DNA from: Dechloromonas sp.
GTDB taxonomy: Bacteria > Pseudomonadota > Gammaproteobacteria > Burkholderiales > Rhodocyclaceae
Length of the DNA stretch: 64,000 nt
NCBI GenBank assembly: GCA_028687035.1
Contig: JAQUAX010000003.1
Location: 124,001 to 188,000 of the forward strand
Reading direction: 5' to 3'
Shown: piece after piece, positions 55,600 through 64,000 of the stretch
Position numbering within the stretch: position 1 is the stretch's first letter
Layout: each line of letters starts with the position of its first letter
The notes under the pieces: generated by a model
Databases searched by the model: none
Seen by the model: the letters and a program-made list of their open reading frames with translations, nothing else
Told to the model about the DNA's origin: nothing
Made by a program: the position numbers and the translations under genes

Positions 55600-56589
55600 A
55601 TGTTCAGTTTCCTGAAAAAATCCAAGCCGGAGGCCGTCGAGGCCGCGGCGCCCACCCCCGTGGCCGAGCCCGAGGCGCCCAAGCTGTCCTGGCGCGAGCG
55701 CCTGTTCAAGGGCCTGGCCAAGACCCGCGCCCAGTGGGGCGGCAAGCTGAAGTCCATCTTCTCGCGCGGCAAGGTCGATGACGAGCTGCTCGAGGAGCTG
55801 GAAACCCTGCTGCTGACGTCCGACGTCGGCATCGAGGCGACCACCCACCTGCTCGACGAGCTGAAGAAGGCCGCCAAGCGCGACAAGCTGGAAACGCCGG
55901 AGGCGATCCAGAAGGCGCTGCACGACGCGCTGCTCGAGACCCTGCAGCCGCTCGAGCAGCCGCTCGACGTCACGACCCACAAGCCTTACGTGATCATGAT
56001 TGCCGGGGTCAACGGCGCCGGCAAGACGACGTCGATCGGCAAGCTGGCCAAGTATTTCCAGACCCAGGGCAAGAGCGTGCTGCTGGCCGCCGGCGACACC
56101 TTCCGCGCCGCGGCCCGCGAGCAGCTGCAGACCTGGGGCGAGCGCAACAACGTCACGGTGATCGCGCAGGAATCCGGCGACCCGGCGGCGGTGATCTACG
56201 ACGCCATTTCCGCGGCCAAGGCGCGCGGCATCGACATCGTGCTGGCCGACACCGCCGGCCGCCTGCCGACGCAGCTGCACCTGATGGAGGAAATCGCCAA
56301 GGTCCGCCGCGTGATCCAGAAGATCGATCCGGAAGGCCCGCACGAGACGCTGCTGGTCCTCGACGCCAACATCGGCCAGAACGCGCTGGCCCAGGTCAAG
56401 GCCTTCGACAAGGCGGTCAGCGTCACCGGCCTGGTCGTCACCAAGCTCGACGGCACCGCGAAGGGCGGCGTCGTCGCGGCGATCGCCCGCCAGTGCCCGA
56501 AGCCGATCCGCTTCATCGGCGTCGGCGAGCAGATCGACGATCTCCGGCCGTTCTCGGCGAAGGACTTCGTGGACGCGCTGTTCGAATAA
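55600..56589 (+). CDS. ftsY: Signal recognition particle receptor FtsY
   Basis: FtsY docks ribosome-nascent chain complexes at the membrane. The 329-residue protein has a short acidic N-terminal A domain, the N domain and the G domain with [34 protein letters not shown] and [10 protein letters not shown]. The short A domain is typical of betaproteobacteria. The stop overlaps the ftsE start as TAATG. Confidence 0.97.
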   Translation: MFSFLKKSKPEAVEAAAPTPVAEPEAPKLSWRERLFKGLAKTRAQWGGKLKSIFSRGKVDDELLEELETLLLTSDVGIEATTHLLDELKKAAKRDKLETPEAIQKALHDALLETLQPLEQPLDVTTHKPYVIMIAGVNGAGKTTSIGKLAKYFQTQGKSVLLAAGDTFRAAAREQLQTWGERNNVTVIAQESGDPAAVIYDAISAAKARGIDIVLADTAGRLPTQLHLMEEIAKVRRVIQKIDPEGPHETLLVLDANIGQNALAQVKAFDKAVSVTGLVVTKLDGTAKGGVVAAIARQCPKPIRFIGVGEQIDDLRPFSAKDFVDALFE

Positions 56590-57239
56590 TGATCGTCGCC
56601 AGCAACCTGACCAAGCGCTACCCGGGCGGCCACGAGGCGCTGTCCGACGTCAGTTTCGAGATTTCCGCCGGGCAGATGGTTTTCGTCACCGGCCATTCCG
56701 GCGCCGGCAAGACGACGCTGGTCAAGCTGATCTCGACCATCGAGCGGCCGACCTCGGGCAGCCTGGTGGTCAACGGCCAGAACCTCGCGGCCATCCGGCG
56801 CAGCGCGATTCCCTACGTGCGGCGCAACTTCGGCCTGGTCTTCCAGGACCAGAAGCTCTTGTTCGACCGCAGCGCGCTCGACAACGTGCTGCTGCCGCTC
56901 GAGATCGCCGGCCTGCCGCGCCGCGACGCGATCCGCCGGGCGCAGGCCGCGCTCGACAAGGTCGGGCTGCTCGCCCGCGAGAAGGCCTTGCCGATCGCGC
57001 TGTCCGGCGGCGAACAGCAGCGGCTGGCGATCGCCCGCGCCGTCGTCAACCGGCCGACCGTGCTGATCGCCGACGAGCCGACCGGCAACCTCGACGCCGA
57101 GTCGGCGGCCGAGATTCTCGAAATCTTCGCCGACTTCCACCGGGTCGGCGTCACCGTCGTCGTCGCCACGCACGACCAGAACTGGATCGAGCGCTACCAC
57201 CCGAACGTGCTCACGCTGTCCCGCGGGAGGCTCGCATGA
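56589..57239 (+). CDS. ftsE: Cell division ATP-binding protein FtsE
   Basis: FtsE powers FtsX, which activates periplasmic amidases during division. The 216-residue ATPase has GHSGAGKTT, the Q-loop LVFQDQKLL, LSGGEQQRLAIARAV and VLIADEPTGNLD. The ATG at 56589 overlaps the ftsY stop, and the gene overlaps ftsX by ATGA, the canonical ftsYEX order. Confidence 0.97.
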   Translation: MIVASNLTKRYPGGHEALSDVSFEISAGQMVFVTGHSGAGKTTLVKLISTIERPTSGSLVVNGQNLAAIRRSAIPYVRRNFGLVFQDQKLLFDRSALDNVLLPLEIAGLPRRDAIRRAQAALDKVGLLAREKALPIALSGGEQQRLAIARAVVNRPTVLIADEPTGNLDAESAAEILEIFADFHRVGVTVVVATHDQNWIERYHPNVLTLSRGRLA

Positions 57240-58135
57240 AGGCCTGGTTCGCCCAGCATCGCGCGGCGCTCGGCTCGGCCTTCCGCCGGCTGTGGGCGTC
57301 GCCGCTCAATACCGCGCTGTCGCTGTTGGTCATCGGCATCGCGATGACGCTGCCCGGCTTCGGCTACGTCGTGCTCGACAACCTGCGCGAACTCGGCCGC
57401 AACGCGTCCGGCGCGCAGCAGATCAGCGTCTTCATGGAGCTGTCGGCCACCCGCCGCGACGTCGCCGACATCGAAAACCGCCTGCGACAGGCGTCGACCG
57501 CGACCTGGCGCTTCGTGCCGAAGGAGGAGGCGCTGCAGCGCATCCAGGCCAGCGAGGGCATGGCCGAGATCGTTTCCAGCCTGCCGCGCAATCCGCTGCC
57601 CGACGCCTTCGTCGTCGAACCCCGGAACACCGATCCGGAGGCGCTCGAAACGCTGAAGAAGGAGCTCGCCGGCTGGCCCAAGGTCGCCCACGTGCAGCTC
57701 GACTCGTCGTGGGTCAAGCGCTTCGACGCCTTCCTGCGCCTCGGCAAGCTGGCGCTGGCGCTGCTCGCCGGGCTGTTCGGTGCCGGCCTGGTCGCCGTGA
57801 CCTTCAATACCATCCGGCTGCAGGTGCTGGCCCAGGCCGCCGAGATCGAGGTCGCCCGGATGATCGGCGCGACCGATGCCTTCATCCGCCGGCCGTTCTA
57901 CTACTTCGGCGCGCTGCAGGGCGCTTGCGGCGGCCTGCTCGCCGCCGGCCTGGTGCTCGGCGCGCTGCAGTTGCTGGCCGGTCCGGTCGGCGAACTGGCG
58001 ACGCTGTACGGCGCCGGCTTCGCGCTGCACCTGCCGGGGCTGCCCGAGATCGCCGGTTTCGCCGGCCTCGGCGCCTTCCTCGGCTGGCTCGGCGCGCAGC
58101 TGTCGGTCAGCCTGTCGCTGCGGAAGTTTGACTAG
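57236..58135 (+). CDS. ftsX: Cell division protein FtsX
   Basis: This 299-residue permease-like protein has an N-terminal helix (NTALSLLVIGIAMTLPGF), an extracytoplasmic domain with QISVFMELSATRRDV, and three C-terminal helices around LEVARMIGATDAFIRRPF-type sequence. It works with FtsE at the division site. The 3' end overlaps the FAD oxidoreductase start by 8 bases. Confidence 0.96.
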   Translation: MKAWFAQHRAALGSAFRRLWASPLNTALSLLVIGIAMTLPGFGYVVLDNLRELGRNASGAQQISVFMELSATRRDVADIENRLRQASTATWRFVPKEEALQRIQASEGMAEIVSSLPRNPLPDAFVVEPRNTDPEALETLKKELAGWPKVAHVQLDSSWVKRFDAFLRLGKLALALLAGLFGAGLVAVTFNTIRLQVLAQAAEIEVARMIGATDAFIRRPFYYFGALQGACGGLLAAGLVLGALQLLAGPVGELATLYGAGFALHLPGLPEIAGFAGLGAFLGWLGAQLSVSLSLRKFD

Positions 58136-59723
58136 CCGGCGGGATTTTCTGCGCGCGGCCGGCGCGGCCGCGTTGGCCGGCTGCGCCCCTTCCGCCCATC
58201 CCCCGTTGCCGCCGGGCGAACTGCTCGGCATGGACGCCGCGCTCGGCCACCGGCTGCGCGACGGCGGATTCCCCCCGCCGGCCGAGACCCGGCGCACGGG
58301 TATCGTCATCGTCGGCGCCGGCATTTCCGGGCTATCGGCCGCGTGGCGGCTGGCCCGTTCCGCGGTGGACGACTTCCTGATCGTCGACATGGAGTCCGGG
58401 GCCGGCGGCAATTCGCGGGCCGGCGCCTCGCCGGTCACCGCCTACCCGTGGGGCGCCCACTACCTGCCCTTGCCCGGAACGGAGGCGGTTCTGGTTCGCG
58501 AACTGCTTGCCGAACTCGGCGCATTGCAGGGCGCCCCGGCGGCGCGCCGGCCCGTGTACGACGAGCGCCTGCTGTGCGCGACGCCTCAGGAGCGGGTGTT
58601 CCGCGACGGCCTGTGGGAAGAGGGCCTGTTGCCGCAGCGCGCCGTCGATGCCGGCGAGCGCGGGCAGCAGCGCCGCTTCCACGAGCACATGGACGAACTG
58701 AAGCGGGCGCGCGGCCGCGACGGCCGGCGCGCCTTCGCGCTGCCCATGGCACGGTCGTCGGCCGACCCGCAGTGGCGGGCGCTCGACCGCATCTCCTTCG
58801 CCCGCTGGCTGGACGAGCACGGCTACACGGCGCCGACCGTGCGCTGGCTGGCCGACTACGCGTGCCGCGACGACTACGGCACCAGCGCCGCGCAGACCTC
58901 GGCCTGGGCCGGGCTGCACTATTTCGCGTGCCGCGACGGCGAGGCGGCCAACGCCGCACCCGACTGCGTGCTGACTGCGCCCGACGGCAACGCGTGGCTG
59001 ATGCGCGGCCTAGCCCGTCATGCCGAGGGGCGGCTGCTGGCCGGCGCGCTGGTCTGGCGCATCGACGAGGGCAAGGCGGGCGTCGCGGTCGACGTGCTGC
59101 GCGACGGCAAAACCGTCCGCATCGAGGCGAAGCGGCTGATCTGGGCGGCGCCGGCCTTCGTGCTGCCGCGCGTCTGGCCGGCGATTCCCGGCGCGCTGCG
59201 CGGCGCGGCGCTGGCCGGCGACTATGCGCCGTGGCTGGTCGCCAACCTGCACCTGTCGGCGCCGGCGGAGGAACGCCACGGCGCGCCGCCGGCCTGGGAC
59301 AACGTGCTGTTCGACAGCGCCGGCCTCGGCTACGTCAATGCGACGCACCAGGCGCTGTGCCGCCATCCGGGGCCGACCGTCCTCACCTGTTACCGGGCGC
59401 TGCACGAGCTGACGCCGGCCGAAGGGCGCCGCCGCCTGCTCGACACGCCGCGCGCCGCCTGGGCCGAGGCCCTGCTCGGCGAACTGGAGCGCGTGCATCC
59501 GGACGTCCGGCGGCTGGCCACTCGGCTCGACGTCTTCCGCTACGGCCACGCGATGCGCCGACCGGTGCCCGGCAGCCTGTTCGGCGGTGGACGCGACATC
59601 CTGGCCGGATTCCGCCACCCGCGGATCGCGCTGGCGCATGCCGACCTGTCGGGTTTCTCGCTGTTCGAGGAGGCGCAGTACCGCGGCGTGCTCGCCGCCG
59701 ACCGCGTGCTCGGCCGGGCCTAG
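58128..59723 (+). CDS. Tat-exported FAD-dependent oxidoreductase
   Basis: This is a 531-residue flavoprotein of the amine oxidase/NAD(P)-binding Rossmann type. The N-terminus SRRDFLRAAGAAALAGC has both a twin-arginine motif and a lipobox, so it is probably a periplasmic lipoprotein. The FAD motif IVIVGAGISGLSAAWRLAR follows near residue 60 and GGNSRAG further on. The start is a TTG at 58128-58130 inside the ftsX end, so it is likely translated with ftsEX. The substrate is unknown. It ends convergently over the next kinase gene by 4 bases. Confidence 0.82.
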   Translation: MTSRRDFLRAAGAAALAGCAPSAHPPLPPGELLGMDAALGHRLRDGGFPPPAETRRTGIVIVGAGISGLSAAWRLARSAVDDFLIVDMESGAGGNSRAGASPVTAYPWGAHYLPLPGTEAVLVRELLAELGALQGAPAARRPVYDERLLCATPQERVFRDGLWEEGLLPQRAVDAGERGQQRRFHEHMDELKRARGRDGRRAFALPMARSSADPQWRALDRISFARWLDEHGYTAPTVRWLADYACRDDYGTSAAQTSAWAGLHYFACRDGEAANAAPDCVLTAPDGNAWLMRGLARHAEGRLLAGALVWRIDEGKAGVAVDVLRDGKTVRIEAKRLIWAAPAFVLPRVWPAIPGALRGAALAGDYAPWLVANLHLSAPAEERHGAPPAWDNVLFDSAGLGYVNATHQALCRHPGPTVLTCYRALHELTPAEGRRRLLDTPRAAWAEALLGELERVHPDVRRLATRLDVFRYGHAMRRPVPGSLFGGGRDILAGFRHPRIALAHADLSGFSLFEEAQYRGVLAADRVLGRA

Positions 59724-61303
59724 GCCGTCGCGGCGGCGCAGTCGACCGGCAGCGTGACGCGGAAGCGCGTGCCGCGGCCGGGCTGGCTGTCGACGTCGAT
59801 GCGTCCGCCGTGCTTGCGGACGATGTCGTAGGACACCGACAGGCCGAGCCCGGTGCCCTGGCCGACCGGCTTGGTCGTGAAGAAGGGCTCGAAAACGTGC
59901 TGGACGGTGTCCGGCGCCATGCCGCAACCGGTGTCGGCGACCTCGAACCACACCTCGTCGCCGACGCGGCCGGTGCGCACGGTGATCGTGCCGTGCTGTT
60001 CGATGGCGTGCGCCGCATTGACCAGCAGGTTCATGACGACCTGGTTGATCTGCGCGGCGACGCAGATCACCGGCGGCAGTTCGCCGTATTCGCGGACGAT
60101 GTCGGCCTTGTATTTCAGTTCGTTGTTGACGACGTTCAGCGTGCTTTCGATGCCGGCGTTGAGGTCGGCGGCGTGCCATTCGGCCTGGTCGACGCGCGAG
60201 AAGTCCTTGAGATCGGCGACGATCTTCTTGACCCGGGCCAGCCCGCTCTGCGATTCGCGCAGCAGGTCGGCGACGTCGTCCTTCAGATAGTCGAACTCGA
60301 TCGCCGCGAAGTCCGCCTCGCTGGCCCGGCCGGCCCGGCAGGCCTCGAGCAGTTCGATGAACTGCCGGTTGTATTCCTTCAGCGTGCCCAGGTTGGAATT
60401 GACGAAGCCGATCGGGTTGTTGATCTCGTGCGCGACACCGGCCGCCAGCTGGCCGATCGACGCGAGCTTTTCCGACTGCAGCAGCTGGACCTGGGCCTGT
60501 TCCAGTTCCTGCATCTTGCCGGCCAGTTCCAGCCAGCGCCGGCGCAGCGTTTCGAGCAGCAGCCAGCCCAGCCCGGCGACGCCGAGGAAGGTGGCGATCG
60601 ATCCGGCCACCGTTTCGACGATGCCCTGGCGCATCGCTGCGGCGATCGGCGCATAGGGTTGCGAAACGCCGATGCCGCCGCGGATGTCGCCGATCCGGTA
60701 ACCCTGTTTGGCGTGGCAGGCCAGGCAGCTCTGCTGGACGCGCAGCGGTGCCATGTAGCGCAGCGCCATGCCCTGCGGCCCGACCTCGAGGCTGCTGAAT
60801 TCGCGGAGGCCGGTCTCGAAGCGGCGCAGTGCGCCGGCTTCCCAGTCGTCCGCCTGGTTTTCCGGGCGCAGCGGGCGCAGGCTGGTCAGCCGGAAGCTGA
60901 CGCCGGTGCCGGCCTCGGCCATCTGCGCGATCAGCCGGGTCATGTAGGCCGGATTGATCATCGTCAGCTGCAGGCCGTCGGTCGTCGTCACGTCGCGCTG
61001 CGGATGGTCGAGATAGGGATTGGGCTGGGTGGCCGGCGTGACCGGCACATAGACGCCGCCGTGGCTGGCGTTCCAGTTGCGGGTCAGCACGACCATCCGG
61101 AACATGTTGCGGGCGCCCTGCAGCGCGACCTCGAGGGTCTGCTCGCGGATCTGGCCGATATGGATGTACAGGTAGAGTCCGGTCGCCGCCGTCCACAGCG
61201 CGAGCGGCAGCAGCCACCAGCGGCGGTCGCGGATCAGCCGCGGCACGCCCCGTCCGCTGTCCGGCAGGGCAGCGGTCTGGGTGGGCGGCGGGGGCTGGGG
61301 CAT
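59720..61303 (-). CDS. Sensor histidine kinase with periplasmic DUF3365 domain and CxxCH motif
   Basis: This 527-residue kinase has a helix near 30-48, a periplasmic DUF3365/Tll0287-like domain and a second helix near 235-255. The periplasmic domain carries CLACH (Cys193, Cys196, His197), a c-type haem attachment motif, so it may sense redox state or gas with haem. The cytoplasmic part has the H box GVAHEINNPIGF near residue 291, VMNLLVNAAHAI (N box) and GTGLGLSVSYDIV. There is no receiver domain and no adjacent response regulator. Confidence 0.87.
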   Translation of the reverse strand: MPQPPPPTQTAALPDSGRGVPRLIRDRRWWLLPLALWTAATGLYLYIHIGQIREQTLEVALQGARNMFRMVVLTRNWNASHGGVYVPVTPATQPNPYLDHPQRDVTTTDGLQLTMINPAYMTRLIAQMAEAGTGVSFRLTSLRPLRPENQADDWEAGALRRFETGLREFSSLEVGPQGMALRYMAPLRVQQSCLACHAKQGYRIGDIRGGIGVSQPYAPIAAAMRQGIVETVAGSIATFLGVAGLGWLLLETLRRRWLELAGKMQELEQAQVQLLQSEKLASIGQLAAGVAHEINNPIGFVNSNLGTLKEYNRQFIELLEACRAGRASEADFAAIEFDYLKDDVADLLRESQSGLARVKKIVADLKDFSRVDQAEWHAADLNAGIESTLNVVNNELKYKADIVREYGELPPVICVAAQINQVVMNLLVNAAHAIEQHGTITVRTGRVGDEVWFEVADTGCGMAPDTVQHVFEPFFTTKPVGQGTGLGLSVSYDIVRKHGGRIDVDSQPGRGTRFRVTLPVDCAAATA

Positions 61304-61327
61304 GGCGGCTCGCTGGCAGGGAGGAAA

Positions 61328-62545
61328 TCAAGAATAGATAAGGTGGTCGGCCCGTTCCTTGATCCAGGTCGCCTCGTCGGCGGCCGCGATCGTGTCGAGA
61401 TTTTCCGGCATCGCGTCCGCATCGTCGACCCATTCGCGCAGCAGCGGCGAGCCGTTGATCAGGTCGATCGCCAGCCGGTCGAATTCGTACTCGTAACCGA
61501 AGTCGCGCCACAGCGGGTAGTCCGGGTACAGCCGGCGGATCGCCTTGAAGGCCAGCGCCTGCACGCGCCACGGCTTGAACGCGGCGTGGTCGTAGTACGG
61601 CCCCTCGCAGTGGATCTGGATGCCGTGGCACTGGCGGCCGGCGTGCTTGTGGAAGGTCGGCTCGAACCAGCATTCGCGCAGCCGGCAGCCGGCCAGCCAG
61701 TGCGGTGCGAAGGCCTGCATTTCGGCGAGCACGGCGCGGGCGTCGAGGTCGGGCGCGCCGAACAGTTCGAGCGGGCGCGTCGTGCCGCGTCCCTCGGACA
61801 GCGTTGTGCCCTCGAGCAGCACGGTGCCGGCGTAGGCGCGGGCCATCCACAGGTTGGGGGCGTTCGGGCTGGGGTTGATCCAGGTCCGCTCGCCCAGCGG
61901 CCAGCCGTGGCCGGGGACGGCGTCGGGCTGCCAGCCGGTCATTTCGATCACCTGATAGTCGACGTCGAGTCCCAGCGTCGCGACGAACCAGCGGCCGAGT
62001 TCGCCCATCGTCAGGCCGTGGCGCATCGGCATCGCGCCGGCGCCGACGAAACTCTCCCAGCCCTCGCGCAGCGTCAGGCCCTCGACCGGGCGGCCGGCCG
62101 GGTTCGGGCGGTCGAGCACCCATACCGACTTGCCGTGCGCGGCGGCGGCTTCGAGTACGTAGCGCAGCGTCGTGATGAAGGTGTAGATGCGGCAGCCGAG
62201 GTCCTGCAGGTCGACCAGCAGCACGTCGAAGCTGTCCATCATCGCGTCGGTCGGCCGGCGCACCTCGCCGTACAGGCTGAACACCGGGATGCCGGCGACC
62301 GGGTCGATGAAGTCGGGCGACTCGACCATGTTGTCCTGCTTGTCGCCGCGGATGCCGTGCTGCGGGCCGAAGGCGGCGCTCAGCCGCAGGTCGGGCAGCG
62401 CGGCGAGCGCGTCGAGCGTGTGGGTCAGGTCGGCGGTCACCGACGCCGGGTGGGCGAGCAGCGCGACGCGGCGGCCGGCGAGCGGGCGGCGCAGTTCCGG
62501 ATCGGCGAGCAGGCGGTCGATGCCGAATTGAAGGGCAGGGTTCAT
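61328..62545 (-). CDS. namZ: DUF1343/NamZ family protein (probable exo-beta-N-acetylmuramidase)
   Basis: This 405-residue protein belongs to DUF1343, whose characterised member NamZ removes N-acetylmuramic acid from the end of peptidoglycan fragments. Motifs include LLAHPASVT, FGPQHGIRGDKQDNM, DLQDLGCRIYTFITTL, LDRPNPAG and YAGTVLLEGTTLSEGRGTT-type sequence. No signal peptide is evident, unlike exported members, so it may act in the cytoplasm on recycled muropeptides. It overlaps the DOMON-like gene by ATGA. Confidence 0.85.
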   Translation of the reverse strand: MNPALQFGIDRLLADPELRRPLAGRRVALLAHPASVTADLTHTLDALAALPDLRLSAAFGPQHGIRGDKQDNMVESPDFIDPVAGIPVFSLYGEVRRPTDAMMDSFDVLLVDLQDLGCRIYTFITTLRYVLEAAAAHGKSVWVLDRPNPAGRPVEGLTLREGWESFVGAGAMPMRHGLTMGELGRWFVATLGLDVDYQVIEMTGWQPDAVPGHGWPLGERTWINPSPNAPNLWMARAYAGTVLLEGTTLSEGRGTTRPLELFGAPDLDARAVLAEMQAFAPHWLAGCRLRECWFEPTFHKHAGRQCHGIQIHCEGPYYDHAAFKPWRVQALAFKAIRRLYPDYPLWRDFGYEYEFDRLAIDLINGSPLLREWVDDADAMPENLDTIAAADEATWIKERADHLIYS

Positions 62546-63081
62546 GGTCGGTTCAGGCGCAGCGCGAAGCCGGCGCGGAGGTGAAAGTCGGGGCGCTGCG
62601 CGGCGTGTGCCAGCGCCCAGTAGGAGAGGCTGCCGTCGCCGGCTTCGAGCACGGCGCTGAGGCCGAGCTGCAGCGCCGGCCCGGCCGGGAGCAGCGCCGG
62701 ATCGAGCCGGGCGAGCAGTTCGCAGACCCCGGCCGTGCGGCGGAATTCGAGCTGCGGCGCGGCCGGTGGGAGATCGCCGGTCGCGCGCTCGCGGTAATCG
62801 GCGAAGCGGTAGGCGGCCCACTGGCCCGAAGGCGAAAAATTGAATTCGCGGTATTCCGGGGCGTCGACCGCGGCGACGAAGGCTTCGCAGCAGGTGTGCT
62901 GCCACAGCCCGTCGGCCGGGCCGGCGGGCGCCGGCGCCGGGAGGCGCAGGCGGTCGATGCCGCCGCGGATCCGGTAGTGCAATAGCAGGCCGCCGTCGTC
63001 GGTCGGGGCGGCGGCGGCCTCGACGGCGAGCCCGGCGGGAGCGGCGACGGCAACGTGGGAAAGGAGGGGGTGAAAAGTCAC
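62542..63081 (-). CDS. DOMON-like domain protein
   Basis: This 179-residue protein resembles the DOMON-like proteins of proteobacteria, with a beta-sandwich pattern and the segments DGLWQHTCCEAFV and EYREFNFSPSGQWAAYRFADYR. It has no signal peptide. The start is most likely a GTG at 63081 (MTFHPLLSHV as translated), since longer frames run into the trpB promoter. Function unknown; it is coupled to the NamZ gene. Confidence 0.78.
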   Translation of the reverse strand: MTFHPLLSHVAVAAPAGLAVEAAAAPTDDGGLLLHYRIRGGIDRLRLPAPAPAGPADGLWQHTCCEAFVAAVDAPEYREFNFSPSGQWAAYRFADYRERATGDLPPAAPQLEFRRTAGVCELLARLDPALLPAGPALQLGLSAVLEAGDGSLSYWALAHAAQRPDFHLRAGFALRLNRP

Positions 63082-63201
63082 GGTCGACAGCGCGGAAGGC
63101 CCGGAAACAGGCGCTACTTTACCCGCTCCGCCCTTGGTCGGGGCAGGCTTTTGGGTTAATTTACCGGCTTCGCAGGCACGCCTGCTGGGAGAGCAAACAA
63201 T

Positions 63202-64000
63202 GACACCGCTGCGCATCAATCTCGAACAAGAAGAAATCCCCACCCACTGGTACAACGTCGTCGCCGACATGGTCAATCCGCCGGCGCCGCCGCTCGGTCC
63301 GGACGGCAATCCGGTGCCGCCGGAGGCGATGGGCGCGATTTTCCCCGATCCCATCATCGAGCAGGAAATGTCCGCGCAGCGCTGGATCGAAATCCCGGAA
63401 GAAGTCCGCCAGATCTACGCGCAATGGCGCCCGGCGCCGCTGTGCCGCGCGCTGCGCCTGGAACAGATGCTGGGTACGCCGGCCAAGATCTTCTTCAAGT
63501 ACGAAGGCGTGTCGCCGGCCGGTTCGCACAAGCCGAACTCGGCGGTGCCGCAGGCCTATTTCAACAAGCTGGCCGGCACCCAGAAGCTGACCACCGAGAC
63601 CGGCGCCGGCCAGTGGGGCTCGTCGATCGCCTATGCCGGCCAGATGTTCGGCCTGCCGGTGCGCGTCTACATGGTCAAGGTCAGCTACCAGCAGAAGCCC
63701 TTCCGCCGCTCGATGATGCAGACCTGGGGCGCCGAGGTCTTCGCCAGCCCGTCCAACCTGACCAACGCCGGGCGCGCCGCGCTGGCCGCCGATCCGGATT
63801 GCCAGGGTTCGCTCGGTCTGGCCATTTCGGAAGCTGTCGAGGAAGCGGCGGCCGATCCGAACACCTGCTACACGCTGGGCTCGGTGCTGAACCACGTCGT
63901 GCTGCACCAGAGCGTGATCGGTCTCGAAGCCAAGAAGCAGTTCGAGAAGATCGGCCTCTATCCGGACGTCGTTTTCGGCCCCTGCGGCGGCGGCTCCAGC
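63202..64000 (+). CDS. TrpB2-type tryptophan synthase beta chain, 3' part beyond window
   Basis: This PLP enzyme condenses indole or a related acceptor with serine to give tryptophan. The visible 266 residues include the PLP lysine in GVSPAGSHKPNSA and ETGAGQWGSSIAYAGQMF, the form found in TrpB2 (TIGR01415), which differs from TrpB1 in its N-terminus and in the longer segment before the lysine. The start at 63202 follows GGGAGAGC. TrpB2 is usually encoded apart from trpA, and that is so here. The end lies beyond base 64000. Confidence 0.92.

Noticed and set aside
58343-62584. Very long open frame of 1413 codons on the plus strand
   Set aside because: It is antisense or out of frame to four well-supported genes, has Arg/Ala-rich low-information sequence and no family motif; long shadow frames are expected at this GC content.

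Overview
The window is a 64 kb, high-GC, very compact stretch of a betaproteobacterial chromosome, most likely from the Rhodocyclales (Azospira / Dechloromonas / Azonexus-like). This is an inference from gene content and order: lolB-ispE-tRNA-Gln-prs-rplY-pth-ychF, ribB-ribH-nusB-thiL-pgpA, ftsY-ftsE-ftsX, a glycogen cluster with GH57 enzymes, and cydABX beside RegBA. No rRNA, insertion sequence, phage gene or CRISPR array was seen. Genes are packed head to tail with many ATGA, TTGA or TAATG stop/start overlaps, and several convergent pairs overlap by 4 to 13 bases.

Layout. (1) 1-9959: glycogen metabolism, with glgP (cut by the window edge), two GH57 glucan enzymes and glgC on the minus strand, divergent from glgB, followed by glucokinase. 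(2) 10068-15674: signalling genes (HD-GYP response regulator, periplasmic histidine phosphatase, large hybrid histidine kinase). (3) 15671-36346: a metal and redox island. It holds two NosL-family genes, a SafE-like membrane protein, a small zinc-ribbon gene, the cytochrome bd oxidase operon cydP-cydA-cydB-cydX, a RegB/RegA redox two-component system, an ECF sigma/anti-sigma pair with a TonB-dependent receptor and a third NosL-family gene, a Sel1 protein, and an eleven-gene minus-strand operon. That operon runs from a small membrane protein and SCO through an FtsX-type ABC transporter, an 8-TM protein, a TlpA-like lipoprotein, a stand-alone ATPase metal-binding domain, a Met-rich protein and an HMA-like protein to a CopA-type Cu(I) ATPase. 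(4) 36355-46265: HicA-like protein, pgpA, thiL, nusB, ribH, ribB, a membrane spermidine-synthase-like protein, ychF, pth, rplY, prs, tRNA-Gln and ispE. (5) 46262-58135: lolB, a TPR protein, mutM, a dynamin-like GTPase, ferredoxin, coaD, rsmD, two M16 peptidases, ftsY, ftsE and ftsX. (6) 58128-64000: a Tat-exported FAD oxidoreductase, a CxxCH-containing sensor kinase, a NamZ/DUF1343 protein, a DOMON-like protein and a TrpB2-type tryptophan synthase beta chain cut by the window edge.

Main discovery. Five promoters in region 3 share one architecture: a 17-base inverted repeat (best form TGCGACA-N3-TGTCGCA), then 22 or 23 bases, then a TANNNT -10 box, with no recognisable -35 box. They stand before the nosL pair, before regB, before fecI, before the sel1 gene and before the eleven-gene operon. 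The half-sites and spacing match the RegA/PrrA/RegR binding pattern as I remember it (GNGRC-N5-GNCGC), and regBA lies in the middle of the set. I infer one redox-controlled regulon that links copper import, copper handling and delivery, and respiration. The eleven-gene operon combines known metal-handling modules in an arrangement I do not recognise from any described system.
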